Source of the DNA: Rubellimicrobium thermophilum DSM 16684
GTDB lineage: Bacteria; Pseudomonadota; Alphaproteobacteria; Rhodobacterales; Rhodobacteraceae
DNA: 63,144 bases
Assembly: GCF_000442315.1 (NCBI RefSeq)
Contig: NZ_KE557320.1
Span: forward strand, 130,480-193,623
Reading direction: 5' to 3'
Below the pieces are notes generated by a model. That model saw only the letters and a program-made list of their open reading frames with translations. It was not told the origin of the DNA and did not search any database. Shown piece by piece: positions 1 to 8,239 of the stretch. Both the position numbers and the translations under genes were made by a program. Numbering within the stretch: position 1 is the first letter of the stretch; each line of letters starts with the position of its first letter.

Positions 1-1
1 C

Positions 2-35
2 CGGAGCGCGCGGCCCGCTAACCGCCTGTTAACCT
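2..35. promoter_or_regulatory. 34-nt element with CtrA-like tandem hexamers, copy 1
   Basis: This stretch matches positions 50322-50355 at about 30 of 34 bases. Its core is CTAACC, five bases, TTAACC, an 11-bp period like the CtrA consensus TTAA-N7-TTAA of alphaproteobacteria. It lies beyond the 3' end of galU, so the gene it would control is probably off the left edge. The repeat is seen directly; CtrA binding is inference. Confidence 0.45.
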
Positions 36-115
36 CTCAGGGGCAGAACGGGGGGCATGAGACCGAATCGCGCCCCCTCTCCCGCGGCCCAGGCCGCAGC
101 CTGCCGCCACCCCCT

Positions 116-135
116 CCGCCCCCTCCCGGGGGCGG
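116..135 (-). terminator. GC hairpin downstream of galU
   Basis: CCGCCCCC at 116-123 pairs with GGGGGCGG at 128-135 around a 4-base loop, starting 6 bases past the galU stop. No clear T tract follows on the minus strand. Confidence 0.45.
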
Positions 136-140
136 GACAA

Positions 141-1034
141 TCACTGCGCGGCCCGACGCATGGCCACGAGGCTTTGCAGGTAGCTCTCGAATTCCTCGCG
201 CAGATCGTCCCGCGCCAGACCGAAGGCAACGGTGGCCTGCAGGAATCCGGCCCTGGAGCCGCAGTCGAACCGCTCGCCCCGGAACCGGTAGCCGTAGACG
301 GGATGCCCTTCCTGGATCTCCCGCGCGATGGCATCCGTCAGCTGGATCTCTCCCCCGGCCGAAGGTCTGATCCGCGTCAGATGGCCGAGTACGCGGGGCG
401 TCAGGATGTAGCGCCCGATCACGGCGAGGTTGGAGGGCGCCTCGTTCCGCGGGGGCTTCTCGACCATGCCCCTGACGGAGACCAGCGTTCCCATGTCCTG
501 CTCCACGTCGAGCATGCCGTAGGAGGAGGAGGCCTCGGGCGGCACCTCCATGGCGGCCACCATGCAGCCCCCGGTTTCCCGATGCGCCTCCATCATCTGC
601 TGGAGGCAGGGTTTCTCCGCGGCGATGACATCATCGGGCAGGATGACCGCGAAGGGTTCGTTGCCGATCAGCCGTCGCGCGCAGGCCACCGCATGGCCAA
701 GGCCCATCGCCTTGTGCTGGCGGATATAGGCGATCGCGCCGGATTCCATGTTGGTCGCCTTCAGCGCCTCGAGGAGATCCTTCTTGCCGTCGCGCTTGAG
801 CTTGCTCTCGAGCTCGGGGGCATGGTCGAAATAGTCCTCGAGGGCGGATTTGCCCCGCGCGGTGACGAAGATGAACTCGCGGATGCCGGCCGCGCGGGCC
901 TCGTCGATGGCATACTGGATCAGGGGACGGTCCACGAGGGTCAGGATTTCCTTGGGGACGGCCTTTGTCGCGGGCAGGAACCGCGTGCCGAGGCCCGCCA
1001 CCGGGAACACCGCCTTCGTGACCTGTCGTCTCAT
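141..1034 (-). CDS. galU: UTP-glucose-1-phosphate uridylyltransferase
   Basis: Makes UDP-glucose from UTP and glucose-1-phosphate in the cytoplasm, feeding LPS, capsule and other surface glycans. The nucleotidyltransferase signature GLGTRFLPATKAVPKE lies at residues 14-29, and ERFDCGSRAGF near the C terminus is also typical. At 297 residues it has the usual GalU length. I choose the ATG at 1034 because a purine-rich AGGTGAGGGG precedes it; an in-frame ATG 12 codons upstream has no such site. It lies 132 bp beyond kdsB on the same strand, consistent with a surface-polysaccharide precursor cluster. Confidence 0.95.
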   Translation of the reverse strand: MRRQVTKAVFPVAGLGTRFLPATKAVPKEILTLVDRPLIQYAIDEARAAGIREFIFVTARGKSALEDYFDHAPELESKLKRDGKKDLLEALKATNMESGAIAYIRQHKAMGLGHAVACARRLIGNEPFAVILPDDVIAAEKPCLQQMMEAHRETGGCMVAAMEVPPEASSSYGMLDVEQDMGTLVSVRGMVEKPPRNEAPSNLAVIGRYILTPRVLGHLTRIRPSAGGEIQLTDAIAREIQEGHPVYGYRFRGERFDCGSRAGFLQATVAFGLARDDLREEFESYLQSLVAMRRAAQ

Positions 1035-1166
1035 GGAACCCCTCACCTTTGCTGTCTGACGGCGGCTCATGATAGCGCGGGAGCCCCAGCCGGCAATGCG
1101 CGTTTCAGACAGCAGACAGGGGAAAGGCGGTGCCTGCGTGACGCAATCGGGGCGACGCCGTGGCGA

Positions 1167-1970
1167 TCAGGGCTGGCCCAGCGCGCCCAGCATGGCCTCG
1201 AGGCGGGGCACATCCTCGGGGTTGTTGACTTCCCAGAAGGGCCGCCCCCGCGCCTCGACCGGCACGCAGAGCACGGTCTCGCCCATTTCGAGAAAGCGGA
1301 GCTGCTCGAGACCCTCCTGCTCCTCGAGGGGGCCGGGATCGCGCCGGCGGTAGGCCTCGAGCGCCGCGGGCCGGTAGGCATAGACGCCGACATGATGCCA
1401 GACCGGGGTGGCCTCGCCTTCGGCAAAGGGGCGGGCGGTGAAGGGAATCACCTCCTTGGAGAAGTAGAGCGCCCGTCCCTTCGCATCGAAGACGGCCGTG
1501 GTGCCCCCGACGCGGCCGGCCCGGCGGTCCTCGCGAAAGGCGGAGAGCATCGCTCCCTCCATCCGCAGCACGGGGGTGGCCATGGCTGCCTCGCCGGCAT
1601 CGCGGCGCAGGGCGGCAAGCAGGGCCTCGACGAACCAGGGGGGTGTGAGAGGCGCATCGCCCTGCAGATTGACGACGAACTCCCAGCGTCCGCCCAGCCG
1701 GTCGAGTGTCTCGGCACAGCGTTCGGTGCCGTTGCGGGGGGCTGTCGTGGTCATCACGACCTCCGCACCGAAAGCCCTGCAATGATCGCGGATGCGTTCG
1801 TCTTCGGTGGCGACGACGACGCGATCGATGCCGGACACGGCCTGCGCCGCTTCCCAGCTTCGCCGGATCAGGCTGCGCGCCTCGCCGCCGGCGCCGCGCA
1901 GGGGAACCAGGGGCTTGCCCGGAAAGCGCGAGGAGGCATGCCGCGCCGGAATGACGAGGAGGACCGCCAT
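1167..1970 (-). CDS. kdsB: 3-deoxy-manno-octulosonate cytidylyltransferase (CMP-Kdo synthetase)
   Basis: Activates Kdo with CTP to CMP-Kdo, the donor for the LPS inner core and for Kdo-containing capsules. The N terminus has the CMP-sugar synthetase motif RHASSRFPGKPL at residues 10-21. GTERCAETL, VNLQGDAPL and an EGLEQLRFLE-type segment follow in the expected order. At 267 residues it has normal length. The ATG directly abuts the cysQ stop codon (TGA then ATG with no gap), so the two are probably translated from one message. Other CMP-sugar synthetases share the fold, but the whole pattern fits KdsB best. Confidence 0.9.
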   Translation of the reverse strand: MAVLLVIPARHASSRFPGKPLVPLRGAGGEARSLIRRSWEAAQAVSGIDRVVVATEDERIRDHCRAFGAEVVMTTTAPRNGTERCAETLDRLGGRWEFVVNLQGDAPLTPPWFVEALLAALRRDAGEAAMATPVLRMEGAMLSAFREDRRAGRVGGTTAVFDAKGRALYFSKEVIPFTARPFAEGEATPVWHHVGVYAYRPAALEAYRRRDPGPLEEQEGLEQLRFLEMGETVLCVPVEARGRPFWEVNNPEDVPRLEAMLGALGQP

Positions 1971-2795
1971 TCAGACCGCTCCCTGTGTGGATTTCAGCAC
2001 CACGCCGGGGGCGAAGGCGACGAAATGGGGGTTCTCGAAGCCCGGCTTGCCATAGAGCAGCGGCCCCTGCCCGTCGAGGCGGAGCACCTGTCCCCCCGCG
2101 CCCAGCAGCACCGCCTGCCCGGCCGCCGTGTCCCACTCCATTGTCCGGCCGAGGCGCGGATAGAGATCCGCCTCGCCCGAGGCCACGAGGCAGAACTTGA
2201 GCGAGGAGCCCGCCGAACGGAAGGCCGCCACGTCATAGAGGGCGACATAGGCGTCCGTGGCCGCATTCCGGTGGCTCTTGGAGGCGACAACCCGCAGGGC
2301 CCGGTTGTCCGGTTCGGCCACCTGCAGCGGTCTTGCGGGGCCTGTCGGCACGCCGTTCGCAGCGATCTGCATCTCGAAGGAACGGCCTGCGGCATCGGTC
2401 TGGAACAGCCGCCCCGAGGCCGGGGCATAGACGACACCCCGCCGCGGCACGCCGTCGCGGACATAGGCGATGTTGACCGTGAAATCGCCCGCGCCGCGGA
2501 GGAATTCCTTTGTCCCGTCCAGGGGATCGACGATCAGGAACTCTCCGTCCGGGATGGCGCCATGGCTTTCGGCCCGCTCCTCGGTCACGAGGGGGATGCC
2601 GGAAAAGGCCTCCGCAAGGCCGTCGGCGATGATGCGGTCGGCGGCGAGGTCTGCGGCGGTGACGGGCGAAAGATCGTCCTTGACGGTGGCGCCCAGATCG
2701 CCGCCCGCCATCGCTGCGCGCCGCACCTCAAGGATTGCGGCCCCCGCCCTCAGGGCCAGCTCGCGCATCGTCGCGCAGAGGCGGTCGTAGTCCAT
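1971..2795 (-). CDS. cysQ: 3'(2'),5'-bisphosphate nucleotidase
   Basis: Hydrolyses PAP, the by-product of sulfate activation and sulfotransfer, to AMP and phosphate. It belongs to the inositol monophosphatase superfamily. The metal-binding signature is visible: TEE near residue 72 and DPLDGT at residues 90-95, then a C-terminal WDTAAGQAVLLGAGG segment that corresponds to the family's WDxAAG motif. The start at 2795 is set by GGGGAGGAGCC just upstream; the open frame runs farther but would overlap the divergent permease gene. It is 274 residues long and co-directional with kdsB. The 106 bp to the divergent permease ATG should hold both promoters. Confidence 0.92.
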   Translation of the reverse strand: MDYDRLCATMRELALRAGAAILEVRRAAMAGGDLGATVKDDLSPVTAADLAADRIIADGLAEAFSGIPLVTEERAESHGAIPDGEFLIVDPLDGTKEFLRGAGDFTVNIAYVRDGVPRRGVVYAPASGRLFQTDAAGRSFEMQIAANGVPTGPARPLQVAEPDNRALRVVASKSHRNAATDAYVALYDVAAFRSAGSSLKFCLVASGEADLYPRLGRTMEWDTAAGQAVLLGAGGQVLRLDGQGPLLYGKPGFENPHFVAFAPGVVLKSTQGAV

Positions 2796-2901
2796 GGCTC
2801 CTCCCCGTTGCCGGCCCGGATCCGGCCCCTTATGCTGGCCCTGCAGCGGATCGGCAAGAATCCCGCGCAGGACAGGCCCGGACAGGCCGGAGGAACGGGC
2901 G

Positions 2902-3774
2902 ATGGTCGAGGAGGCGGGGACAGGGCAGGGGGCGACAGCAGGGGCGGGAACGGCGGCTCGCAGGCCGCAGCGGCCGGGTGCTCTGCGCGCCGCCCTGGTG
3001 ATGGCGGATCTCATCTACCATTCGACTGTTCGCAACGTCCGCAAGACGCATCGCAATGCCACCGCGGGCCTGCTGATGAACATCCTGCAGACGGTGGTCT
3101 TCCTGGCAGCCTTCTGGGTGATGTTCACGCTGCTCGGAGTGCGTGGCAACGCGATCCGGGGGGACTTCCTGCTCTATCTGATGAGCGGGATCTTTCTCTT
3201 CATGATCCATACCAAGGCCGTGGGCGCCATCGTCCGGGCCGAGGGGCCGACATCCCCGATGATGCAGCATGCACCCCTCAATACCTATGTCACGATGGCG
3301 GCTTCGGCGCTGGCGGCGCTCTATCTGCAGCTCCTGTCGATGCTGGCGATCCTGTTCGTCTATCATGTCGCCTGGTCGCCCATCACCATCGATCAGCCGC
3401 TCGGGGCGCTGGGCATGGTGCTGCTGGCCTGGTTCTCGGGCGTCGGGGTGGGGGTGATTCTCGCAGCGCTGCGGCCCTGGGCGCCCCAGGGGGTGCAGAT
3501 CGCCGCCCAGGTCTATTCCCGCGCGAACATGGTTGCCTCGGGAAAGATGTTCGTGGCCAATACCCTGCCGGGATACATGCTGTCCATCTTCGACTGGAAC
3601 CCGCTGTTCCATGCCATCGATCAGGCGCGGGGCTATGTGTTTCTCAACTACAACCCGCACTTCACCTCCTGGAGGTATGCGCTATGGGTGGCCATCGTCC
3701 TGATCGTGATCGGCCTGATGGGCGAAAGCTATACCCGCCGTCGCGCATCCCTGTCCTGGAATGCGGGGCGCTGA
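2902..3774 (+). CDS. ABC-2 type transporter permease (polysaccharide export family)
   Basis: A 290-residue inner-membrane protein of the ABC-2/KpsM-Wzm type, predicted to form the channel of an exporter for capsule or LPS glycans. About 50 cytoplasmic residues precede roughly six hydrophobic segments. The start ATG at 2902 has GGAGGA eight bases upstream. No ATP-binding partner is encoded in this window, which is unusual because such permeases normally sit beside their ATPase; it may be encoded elsewhere. Divergence from the cysQ-kdsB-galU group supports a surface-polysaccharide role, but the substrate is unknown. Confidence 0.8.
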   Translation: MVEEAGTGQGATAGAGTAARRPQRPGALRAALVMADLIYHSTVRNVRKTHRNATAGLLMNILQTVVFLAAFWVMFTLLGVRGNAIRGDFLLYLMSGIFLFMIHTKAVGAIVRAEGPTSPMMQHAPLNTYVTMAASALAALYLQLLSMLAILFVYHVAWSPITIDQPLGALGMVLLAWFSGVGVGVILAALRPWAPQGVQIAAQVYSRANMVASGKMFVANTLPGYMLSIFDWNPLFHAIDQARGYVFLNYNPHFTSWRYALWVAIVLIVIGLMGESYTRRRASLSWNAGR

Positions 3775-4376
3775 GGCGCCTGCTGGCCGCCTGTCTCCTG
3801 CTGCCCTGGCTTGCCCTTGCGTCTGTGCCGTCCGCCGCGGCCCAGGACCTGCCTGCGCGCTTTTCGGTCACCGATGTGCCTCCGGGCGATCGCCTCAACA
3901 TCCGCGAGGCCCCTTCGGCTTCGGCCCGCATCCTTGGCAGTTTCCAGCCCGGGGCCACGGGTATCGAGGTGATCGCGAAGAGCCCCGATGGCCGCTGGGG
4001 GCTTGTCCCGCTGGCCGAAGGGGCGGGATGGGTCGCGATGCGCTATCTGCGTGCCGAGCCTCCCTCTGCCACGCCGTTGCCCCGGCCGCTCTATTGTCGC
4101 GGGACCGAGCCCTTCTGGTCCGTCTCGGTCACGGCCGAGGGAGCCCTGTTCGAACGGCCCGATCAGGATGTCATCCGTCTGCGCCAGCATGGCGAGGTGG
4201 CGGGCCTGACAGGGGGAGTGATGGCCTTCGACGCGGGCGGCGAAACGCTGGATCTGACGGTGATCCGGGCCCGCTGCTCGGACGGCATGAGCGACCGCCC
4301 CTATGGGCTGCAGGCGATGGTCTGGAACCGCGGCGCACTGTTCCTCGAAGGCTGCTGCACCCTGACGGCGCGCTGA
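3771..4376 (+). CDS. Exported SH3-domain protein with COG3650-like C-terminal domain
   Basis: After a hydrophobic signal segment ending near SAAAQ, residues about 33-100 resemble a bacterial SH3 domain (RLNIREAPSASARILG, then GWV). The C-terminal half carries CRGTEPFW and two Cys residues near the end, as in COG3650-type periplasmic proteins. Function is unknown; SH3b domains often bind cell wall. The frame has no ATG, GTG or TTG that would keep the signal peptide. The best start is a CTG at 3771 overlapping the permease stop as CTGA, so it is probably translationally coupled. The start is uncertain. Confidence 0.7.
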   Translation: MRRLLAACLLLPWLALASVPSAAAQDLPARFSVTDVPPGDRLNIREAPSASARILGSFQPGATGIEVIAKSPDGRWGLVPLAEGAGWVAMRYLRAEPPSATPLPRPLYCRGTEPFWSVSVTAEGALFERPDQDVIRLRQHGEVAGLTGGVMAFDAGGETLDLTVIRARCSDGMSDRPYGLQAMVWNRGALFLEGCCTLTAR

Positions 4377-4413
4377 GACCGCGGGCAGAGCGCGCCGCGG
4401 CCTTCGGCCGGCC

Positions 4414-5028
4414 TCAGGCGGGCAGGGGTGCCGCGCTCGGGGGATGGAGATAGACCGGCGTGCCCTCCGGCACGCGATCATAGAGGTCCATGACATGCTC
4501 GTTGAGCAGCCGCACACAGCCGTTGGACACGGCCGTGCCGATGGTCTGCGGCGCATTGGTGCCATGGATCCGCATGAAGGTGTCGGCGCCGTCGGACGTG
4601 AAGAGATAGAGCGCCCGTGCCCCCAAGGGGTTGTCGGGGCCGCCCGGCATGCCGTCGGCCCATGGGGCATAGAGCTCGGGCTCGCGCGCGATCATGTCGG
4701 GGGTCGGGGTCCAGGAGGGCCATTCCTTCTTGGCCCCCACATGGAATCGCCCGGCCTCATACAGACCGGGGCGACCGATTCCCACGGCATAGCGGATCGC
4801 CTTGCCATCGCCGAGCGTCCAGTAGAGGGCGAAACGATCGGGATCGACATGAATCTCACTCGGGCCGATGCCGCCCTGCACCGAAACGAAACGCGGGGTC
4901 ATCCAGTCCACTGCTGTCGGTGCCGGGGCGCGGGCGGTTTCCTGGGCGGACAGGGGCGCCGACAGGGGCATCATGGTGACGGTGCCGGCGGCCAGACCGG
5001 TGACAAGGATGCGGCGGCGGGTCAGCAT
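4414..5028 (-). CDS. L,D-transpeptidase (YkuD domain), exported
   Basis: Periplasmic enzyme expected to form 3-3 peptidoglycan crosslinks or attach proteins to the wall. It begins with a twin-arginine-like segment (MLTRRRILVTGLAAG) and a signal peptide ending at SAQE. The catalytic YkuD signature is clear: HGTNAPQTIG, then SNGCVRL with the nucleophile Cys171. At 204 residues it has a common family length. The ATG at 5028 has AGGGAG in front of it. It converges on the SH3 protein gene and lies about 100 bp downstream of the LacI-type gene. Confidence 0.9.
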   Translation of the reverse strand: MLTRRRILVTGLAAGTVTMMPLSAPLSAQETARAPAPTAVDWMTPRFVSVQGGIGPSEIHVDPDRFALYWTLGDGKAIRYAVGIGRPGLYEAGRFHVGAKKEWPSWTPTPDMIAREPELYAPWADGMPGGPDNPLGARALYLFTSDGADTFMRIHGTNAPQTIGTAVSNGCVRLLNEHVMDLYDRVPEGTPVYLHPPSAAPLPA

Positions 5029-5131
5029 GGCGGGCTCCCTTCGAAACGGAGGGGAGGCGGACCCATGGTCCGCATCCCTTTCGGGGAGCCAACGCGCCAG
5101 CACCCCCGGCGTTCCCCCCTGGGTCCTTCCG

Positions 5132-6161
5132 TCAGCGGAGCGTGTCGCCGCGGTCGAGCATCGGGGTCAGTTCCACCCGCTCTCCCGGGGGGCGGCGCGG
5201 ATCGCGCAGGCGCGCGGCGAGGATCTCGGCGGCCCTGCGGCCGATCTCGCGTCGGCAGGCATCCATCGTCGCAAGCCGGCGCGGCAGGCCATCGAGAAGC
5301 TCGAGCCCGTTGAACCCGGCCAGCCCGATGCGGCCGGGAATATCCGCCCCCTGATCGAGCAGCCAAAGCAGCCCCCCCGGCCCCGATCATGTCATTCGAA
5401 TAATAGAGGAAGTCGAGATCGGGCGTGCGCCCGAGGATGGCCTGGGTCATCTCCCGGCCCTTGAGGAGCGCCGATCCGCCTTCGTAGAACTCGCGGTCGG
5501 CAATGGCGATGCCGGCCTCTGCCAGCCGGTCGGCAAAGCCCTTCATGCGTTTGCGCGCTCGATGGTCGAGCGGCATCTTGGTGCCCAGAACCCCGATCCG
5601 CCGATAGCCCGCCGCGAGGATCGCTTCGGCCATTTCGCGGCCTGCCCGGACATGGCTGATCCCGACAACGGCATCGATCGCGTCGCCGTCCACATCCATG
5701 ATCTCGACCACCGGACAGCCCGCACGGGCGAGCATCGCGCGGGATGTCTCGGAATGTTCGAGCCCGGCCACGATCACGCCCGCCGGTCGCCAGGACAGCA
5801 TCTCGAAGAGGACCTTCTCCTCGCGCTCGGGTTCATAGTCGGTAAAGCCCACGACCGGCTGGAGGGGGGTGCTCTCGAGCCCTTCGGAGATGCCCGACAG
5901 CACTTCGGGGAAGACCATGTTGCCCAGCGAGGGGATCACGACGGCCACCAGGTTCACCCGCTTGGAGGCCAGCGCGCCGGCGATGCGGTTGGGGACATAG
6001 CCGAGGCGCTTGGCCGCCTCCTGCACGCGCGCGCGTGTCGCGGGCGAGACATCACCCAGACCGCGCAGGACCCGGCTCACGGTCATTTCCGAAACACCCG
6101 ATGCCTCTGACACGTCGCGCAGGGTGAGCGGACGGCTGGGTGGGCGCTTGGGCGGGGTCAC
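5132..6161 (-). CDS. LacI/GntR-type transcriptional regulator, frameshifted
   Basis: A LacI-family repressor with an N-terminal helix-turn-helix (LTLRDVSEASGVSEMTVSRV) followed by a periplasmic-binding-protein-like sensor domain. It resembles gluconate-type repressors, but the ligand is inferred, not shown. The reading frame breaks at a run of seven C at 5372-5378. Removing one base joins it to a normal C terminus (GLAGFNGLELLDG to MLDRGDTLR) ending at 5132, which gives the usual 342 residues. I use the GTG at 6161, which has GGAGA upstream. I see no target operon beside it. Confidence 0.85.
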
Positions 6162-6358
6162 GGGGCAGTCTCCGATGGGGCCATCGGTCTTCCTTATGCC
6201 CTGCGACGCAGGAAGGGCCAAGATCCGCCCGGGCTGGAGACCCGGGTCGCGGCGCTGCGGGCAAGGCGCAGATCGGAGGGGCGTGGATCGGAGGGACAGA
6301 CAGGACCGGAGCGGTTGACCCCGCAGGCCGGGCCGGGCATGAGAGGGCGTCCATCCCC

Positions 6359-6434
6359 GGCCCCGTAGCTCAGGGGATAGAGCGGCCGCCTCCTAAGCGG
6401 CAGGTCGATGGTTCGAATCCATCCGGGGTCACCA
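6359..6434 (+). tRNA. tRNA-Arg (anticodon CCT)
   Basis: A full cloverleaf can be drawn. Acceptor GGCCCCG pairs with CGGGGTC, allowing one G-U. The anticodon stem GCCGC/GCGGC closes the loop CTCCTAA with anticodon CCT, reading the AGG arginine codon. The T arm is GATGG-TTCGAAT-CCATC. Discriminator A and CCA are encoded in the DNA. Confidence 0.96.
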
Positions 6435-6471
6435 CCGGGCCTTGTGCCCCGGCCGCACCGTCCCCTGTCTG

Positions 6472-6786
6472 TCAGTTGATGTTGTACTGCGAATAGGTGC
6501 AGATATCCCAGGTGTCGGTGAACTGCTGCCCGGATGCGAATTCCACCAGGACATCGTAATAGCAGTTCGCGACATTGTGGAAGATCACATCGAGATACTG
6601 GCCGGGCTGAAGGACACGGGACCCCAGAAGATCCTGTTCCCAGGAATTGTTGTGGGTCGGCGAGGAATAGATGCGATAGACCACCTGCCCGGAATTGTTC
6701 TGGAACCGGACTCCGTAGGTCTGGGCCTCGGCGGCGTGCAGGCCGCCAAGAGAAAAGGCAAGAACAAGGGCGGCCATGCGTGTCAT
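6472..6786 (-). CDS. Small secreted protein of unknown function, paralogue A
   Basis: A 104-residue exported protein: signal peptide ending near HAAEA, then an about 82-residue mature domain. It shares a clear pattern with the neighbour at 6944-7270: NxSG, YxSP, SWxxDLLGxxVLxxG, CxYD, FxxGQ and DxxIC. The two shared cysteines probably form a disulfide in the periplasm. The pattern suggests a small beta-sandwich fold, but I know no function. A GGAGA site precedes the ATG at 6786. It lies between the tRNA and its paralogue, and a perfect palindrome separates the two paralogues. Confidence 0.75.
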   Translation of the reverse strand: MTRMAALVLAFSLGGLHAAEAQTYGVRFQNNSGQVVYRIYSSPTHNNSWEQDLLGSRVLQPGQYLDVIFHNVANCYYDVLVEFASGQQFTDTWDICTYSQYNIN

Positions 6787-6879
6787 CGGGGGTCTCCTGG
6801 TCCCGTTTCCGTGAATGGGCCGAGGATAGCCCTGCACATTCCTGTGACCAAGCGGAAAGATGACAGAACACAGCCGGAA

Positions 6880-6903
6880 GACCCTGTCCGATCGGACAGG
6901 GTC
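6880..6903. promoter_or_regulatory. 24-bp perfect palindrome between the secreted paralogues
   Basis: Each half-site reads GACCCTGTCCGA. It lies 40 bp past the stop of paralogue B and 94 bp before the ATG of paralogue A. It could be an operator for A or a terminator for B. No T tract follows on the minus strand, so an operator is slightly favoured. Confidence 0.5.
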
Positions 6904-6943
6904 CTTGGTTCCGGCGCTGCGATAAAGGGTGCAGATCGGCGGG

Positions 6944-7270
6944 CTATTCGGCCCGAAGCGTGTAGCTGGCCAGTTCGCAGATATTGACGCTGTCGACCAT
7001 TTCCTGCCCGTCCTCGAAGACAAAGCGCAGGTCATAGTCGCAGGTTGCCTCGCCATCGGCGATCGTGACGGTGCCGCTCTCGCCAGAGGGCAGGACATTG
7101 GCGCCGAGAAGATCCTCGCCCCAGCTCCCGTCCGCCACCGGCGAGGTGTAGAATTCCATCAGCGTCAGCCCGGATTGGTTCACCAGCTCATACTGCACGT
7201 CCTGCGCAACGGCAGGCAGGCCGATGGCGCCCAGAAGGAACGCAGAGGCCAGGCGGGTGACAGATGTCAT
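6944..7270 (-). CDS. Small secreted protein of unknown function, paralogue B
   Basis: A 108-residue protein with a signal peptide ending near LPAVAQ and a mature domain homologous to paralogue A downstream. Aligned invariants include NQSG, YTSP, SWGEDLLG, VLPSGE, CDYD, FEDGQ and NIC. Two cysteines are conserved. The mature part is acidic, unlike A. The tandem arrangement suggests a duplication followed by divergence. The start at 7270 is followed by a short basic stretch and a hydrophobic core typical of a signal peptide. The family is unknown to me beyond being a small exported protein. Confidence 0.75.
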   Translation of the reverse strand: MTSVTRLASAFLLGAIGLPAVAQDVQYELVNQSGLTLMEFYTSPVADGSWGEDLLGANVLPSGESGTVTIADGEATCDYDLRFVFEDGQEMVDSVNICELASYTLRAE

Positions 7271-7294
7271 GATCGGCTCCTTGATGAGGGCGAG

Positions 7295-7333
7295 AGACCG
7301 CCCGCCCCCCCTCTACAGAGGTCGGGGCGGTCT
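7295..7333 (-). terminator. Hairpin downstream of the response regulator gene
   Basis: AGACCGCCC at 7295-7303 pairs with GGGCGGTCT at 7325-7333, with further pairing inside. It lies between the response regulator stop and paralogue B. On the plus strand TTTC follows immediately, so it may work in either direction. Confidence 0.5.
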
Positions 7334-7403
7334 TTCACCCCTGAAGCGGCGGCAATCCCCCGAAAAAAAGAAAGAACGGCAGGCCATCACGACAGCAGAT
7401 CCG

Positions 7404-8090
7404 TCAGGCCACGAGGCGGTAGCCCCCCGATTCGGTCACGAGCAGGCGCGCATTGGACGGATCGGGTTCGATCTTCTGGCGCAGGCGGTAGATATGGGTC
7501 TCGAGCGTGTGGGTCGTCACGCCCGCATTGTAACCCCAGACCTCGTGCAGAAGGACATCACGCGGGACCACCGCATCCTGGGCCCTGTAGAGGAACTTGA
7601 GGATGTTCGTCTCCTTCTCGGTCAGGCGCACCTTCTTGTCGTCCTCGGTGACAAGGAGCTTCTGCGCCGGCCGGAAGGTATAGGGGCCGAGCTGGAACAC
7701 CGCATCCTCGCTCTGTTCATGGGTGCGCAGCTGGGCGCGCAGCCGGGCGAGGAGGACGGGGAACTTGAAGGGCTTGGTGACATAGTCATTGGCGCCGGCC
7801 TCGAGCCCGAGGATCGTGTCGGCGTCCGAATCCTGCCCCGTCAGCATCACGATCGGGCATTTGACGCCCTGCTTGCGCATCACGCGCGCCAGCTCGCGCC
7901 CATCGGTATCGGGCAGACCCACATCGAGGATCACCAGGTCGAAATGCCCGGCCTTGAGCTTGGTCAGGGCTTCCTGACCGGTCGCGGCCTCGAACACGTC
8001 GAAGTCCTCGGTCATCACGAGCTGTTCCGAAAGCGCTTCGCGCAGATCGTCGTCGTCATCCACAAGCAGGATCTTCTTGAGCTGGGGCAT
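7404..8090 (-). CDS. OmpR-family response regulator (CenR-like)
   Basis: A two-component response regulator: receiver domain with the acidic pocket at residues 11-13 and the phosphate acceptor Asp56, then a winged-helix DNA-binding domain ([16 protein letters not shown]). It is 228 residues long, preceded by AGGGAGG. No kinase gene adjoins it, so it is an orphan in this window. Its sequence recalls CenR, the envelope-control regulator of alphaproteobacteria; that identity is from memory of the family, not a search. Any OmpR-type regulator would share the visible domains. Confidence 0.88.
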   Translation of the reverse strand: MPQLKKILLVDDDDDLREALSEQLVMTEDFDVFEAATGQEALTKLKAGHFDLVILDVGLPDTDGRELARVMRKQGVKCPIVMLTGQDSDADTILGLEAGANDYVTKPFKFPVLLARLRAQLRTHEQSEDAVFQLGPYTFRPAQKLLVTEDDKKVRLTEKETNILKFLYRAQDAVVPRDVLLHEVWGYNAGVTTHTLETHIYRLRQKIEPDPSNARLLVTESGGYRLVA

Positions 8091-8239
8091 GGCGCCCTCC
8101 CTGGGGTCAACGTGGCTGCTTCAGGCACAGAAATGGGAACAAGCCCGCGATCTCCAACGCTTTTGCAAGAATCCTCACAGCCATGTGTCGGGTCGGTGAC
8201 ATGGTTTCCAAGATCGGCCCCACAGGCTATGGGATCGCC

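Noticed and set aside
57..4376. A 1439-codon open frame on the plus strand through galU, kdsB and cysQ
   Set aside because: It is antisense to three well-recognised genes and has no family-like sequence until the SH3 protein at its end. GC-rich DNA leaves such frames open by codon bias.
4384..4412. A terminator hairpin between the SH3 protein and L,D-transpeptidase genes
   Set aside because: GGCC-TTC-GGCC is visible, but pairing stops after five base pairs with mismatches outside, so it is no better than background GC pairing.
6359..7270. A mobile island inserted at the tRNA-Arg gene
   Set aside because: tRNA genes are common integration sites and unusual small genes follow, but I see no integrase and no repeat of the tRNA 3' end nearby.
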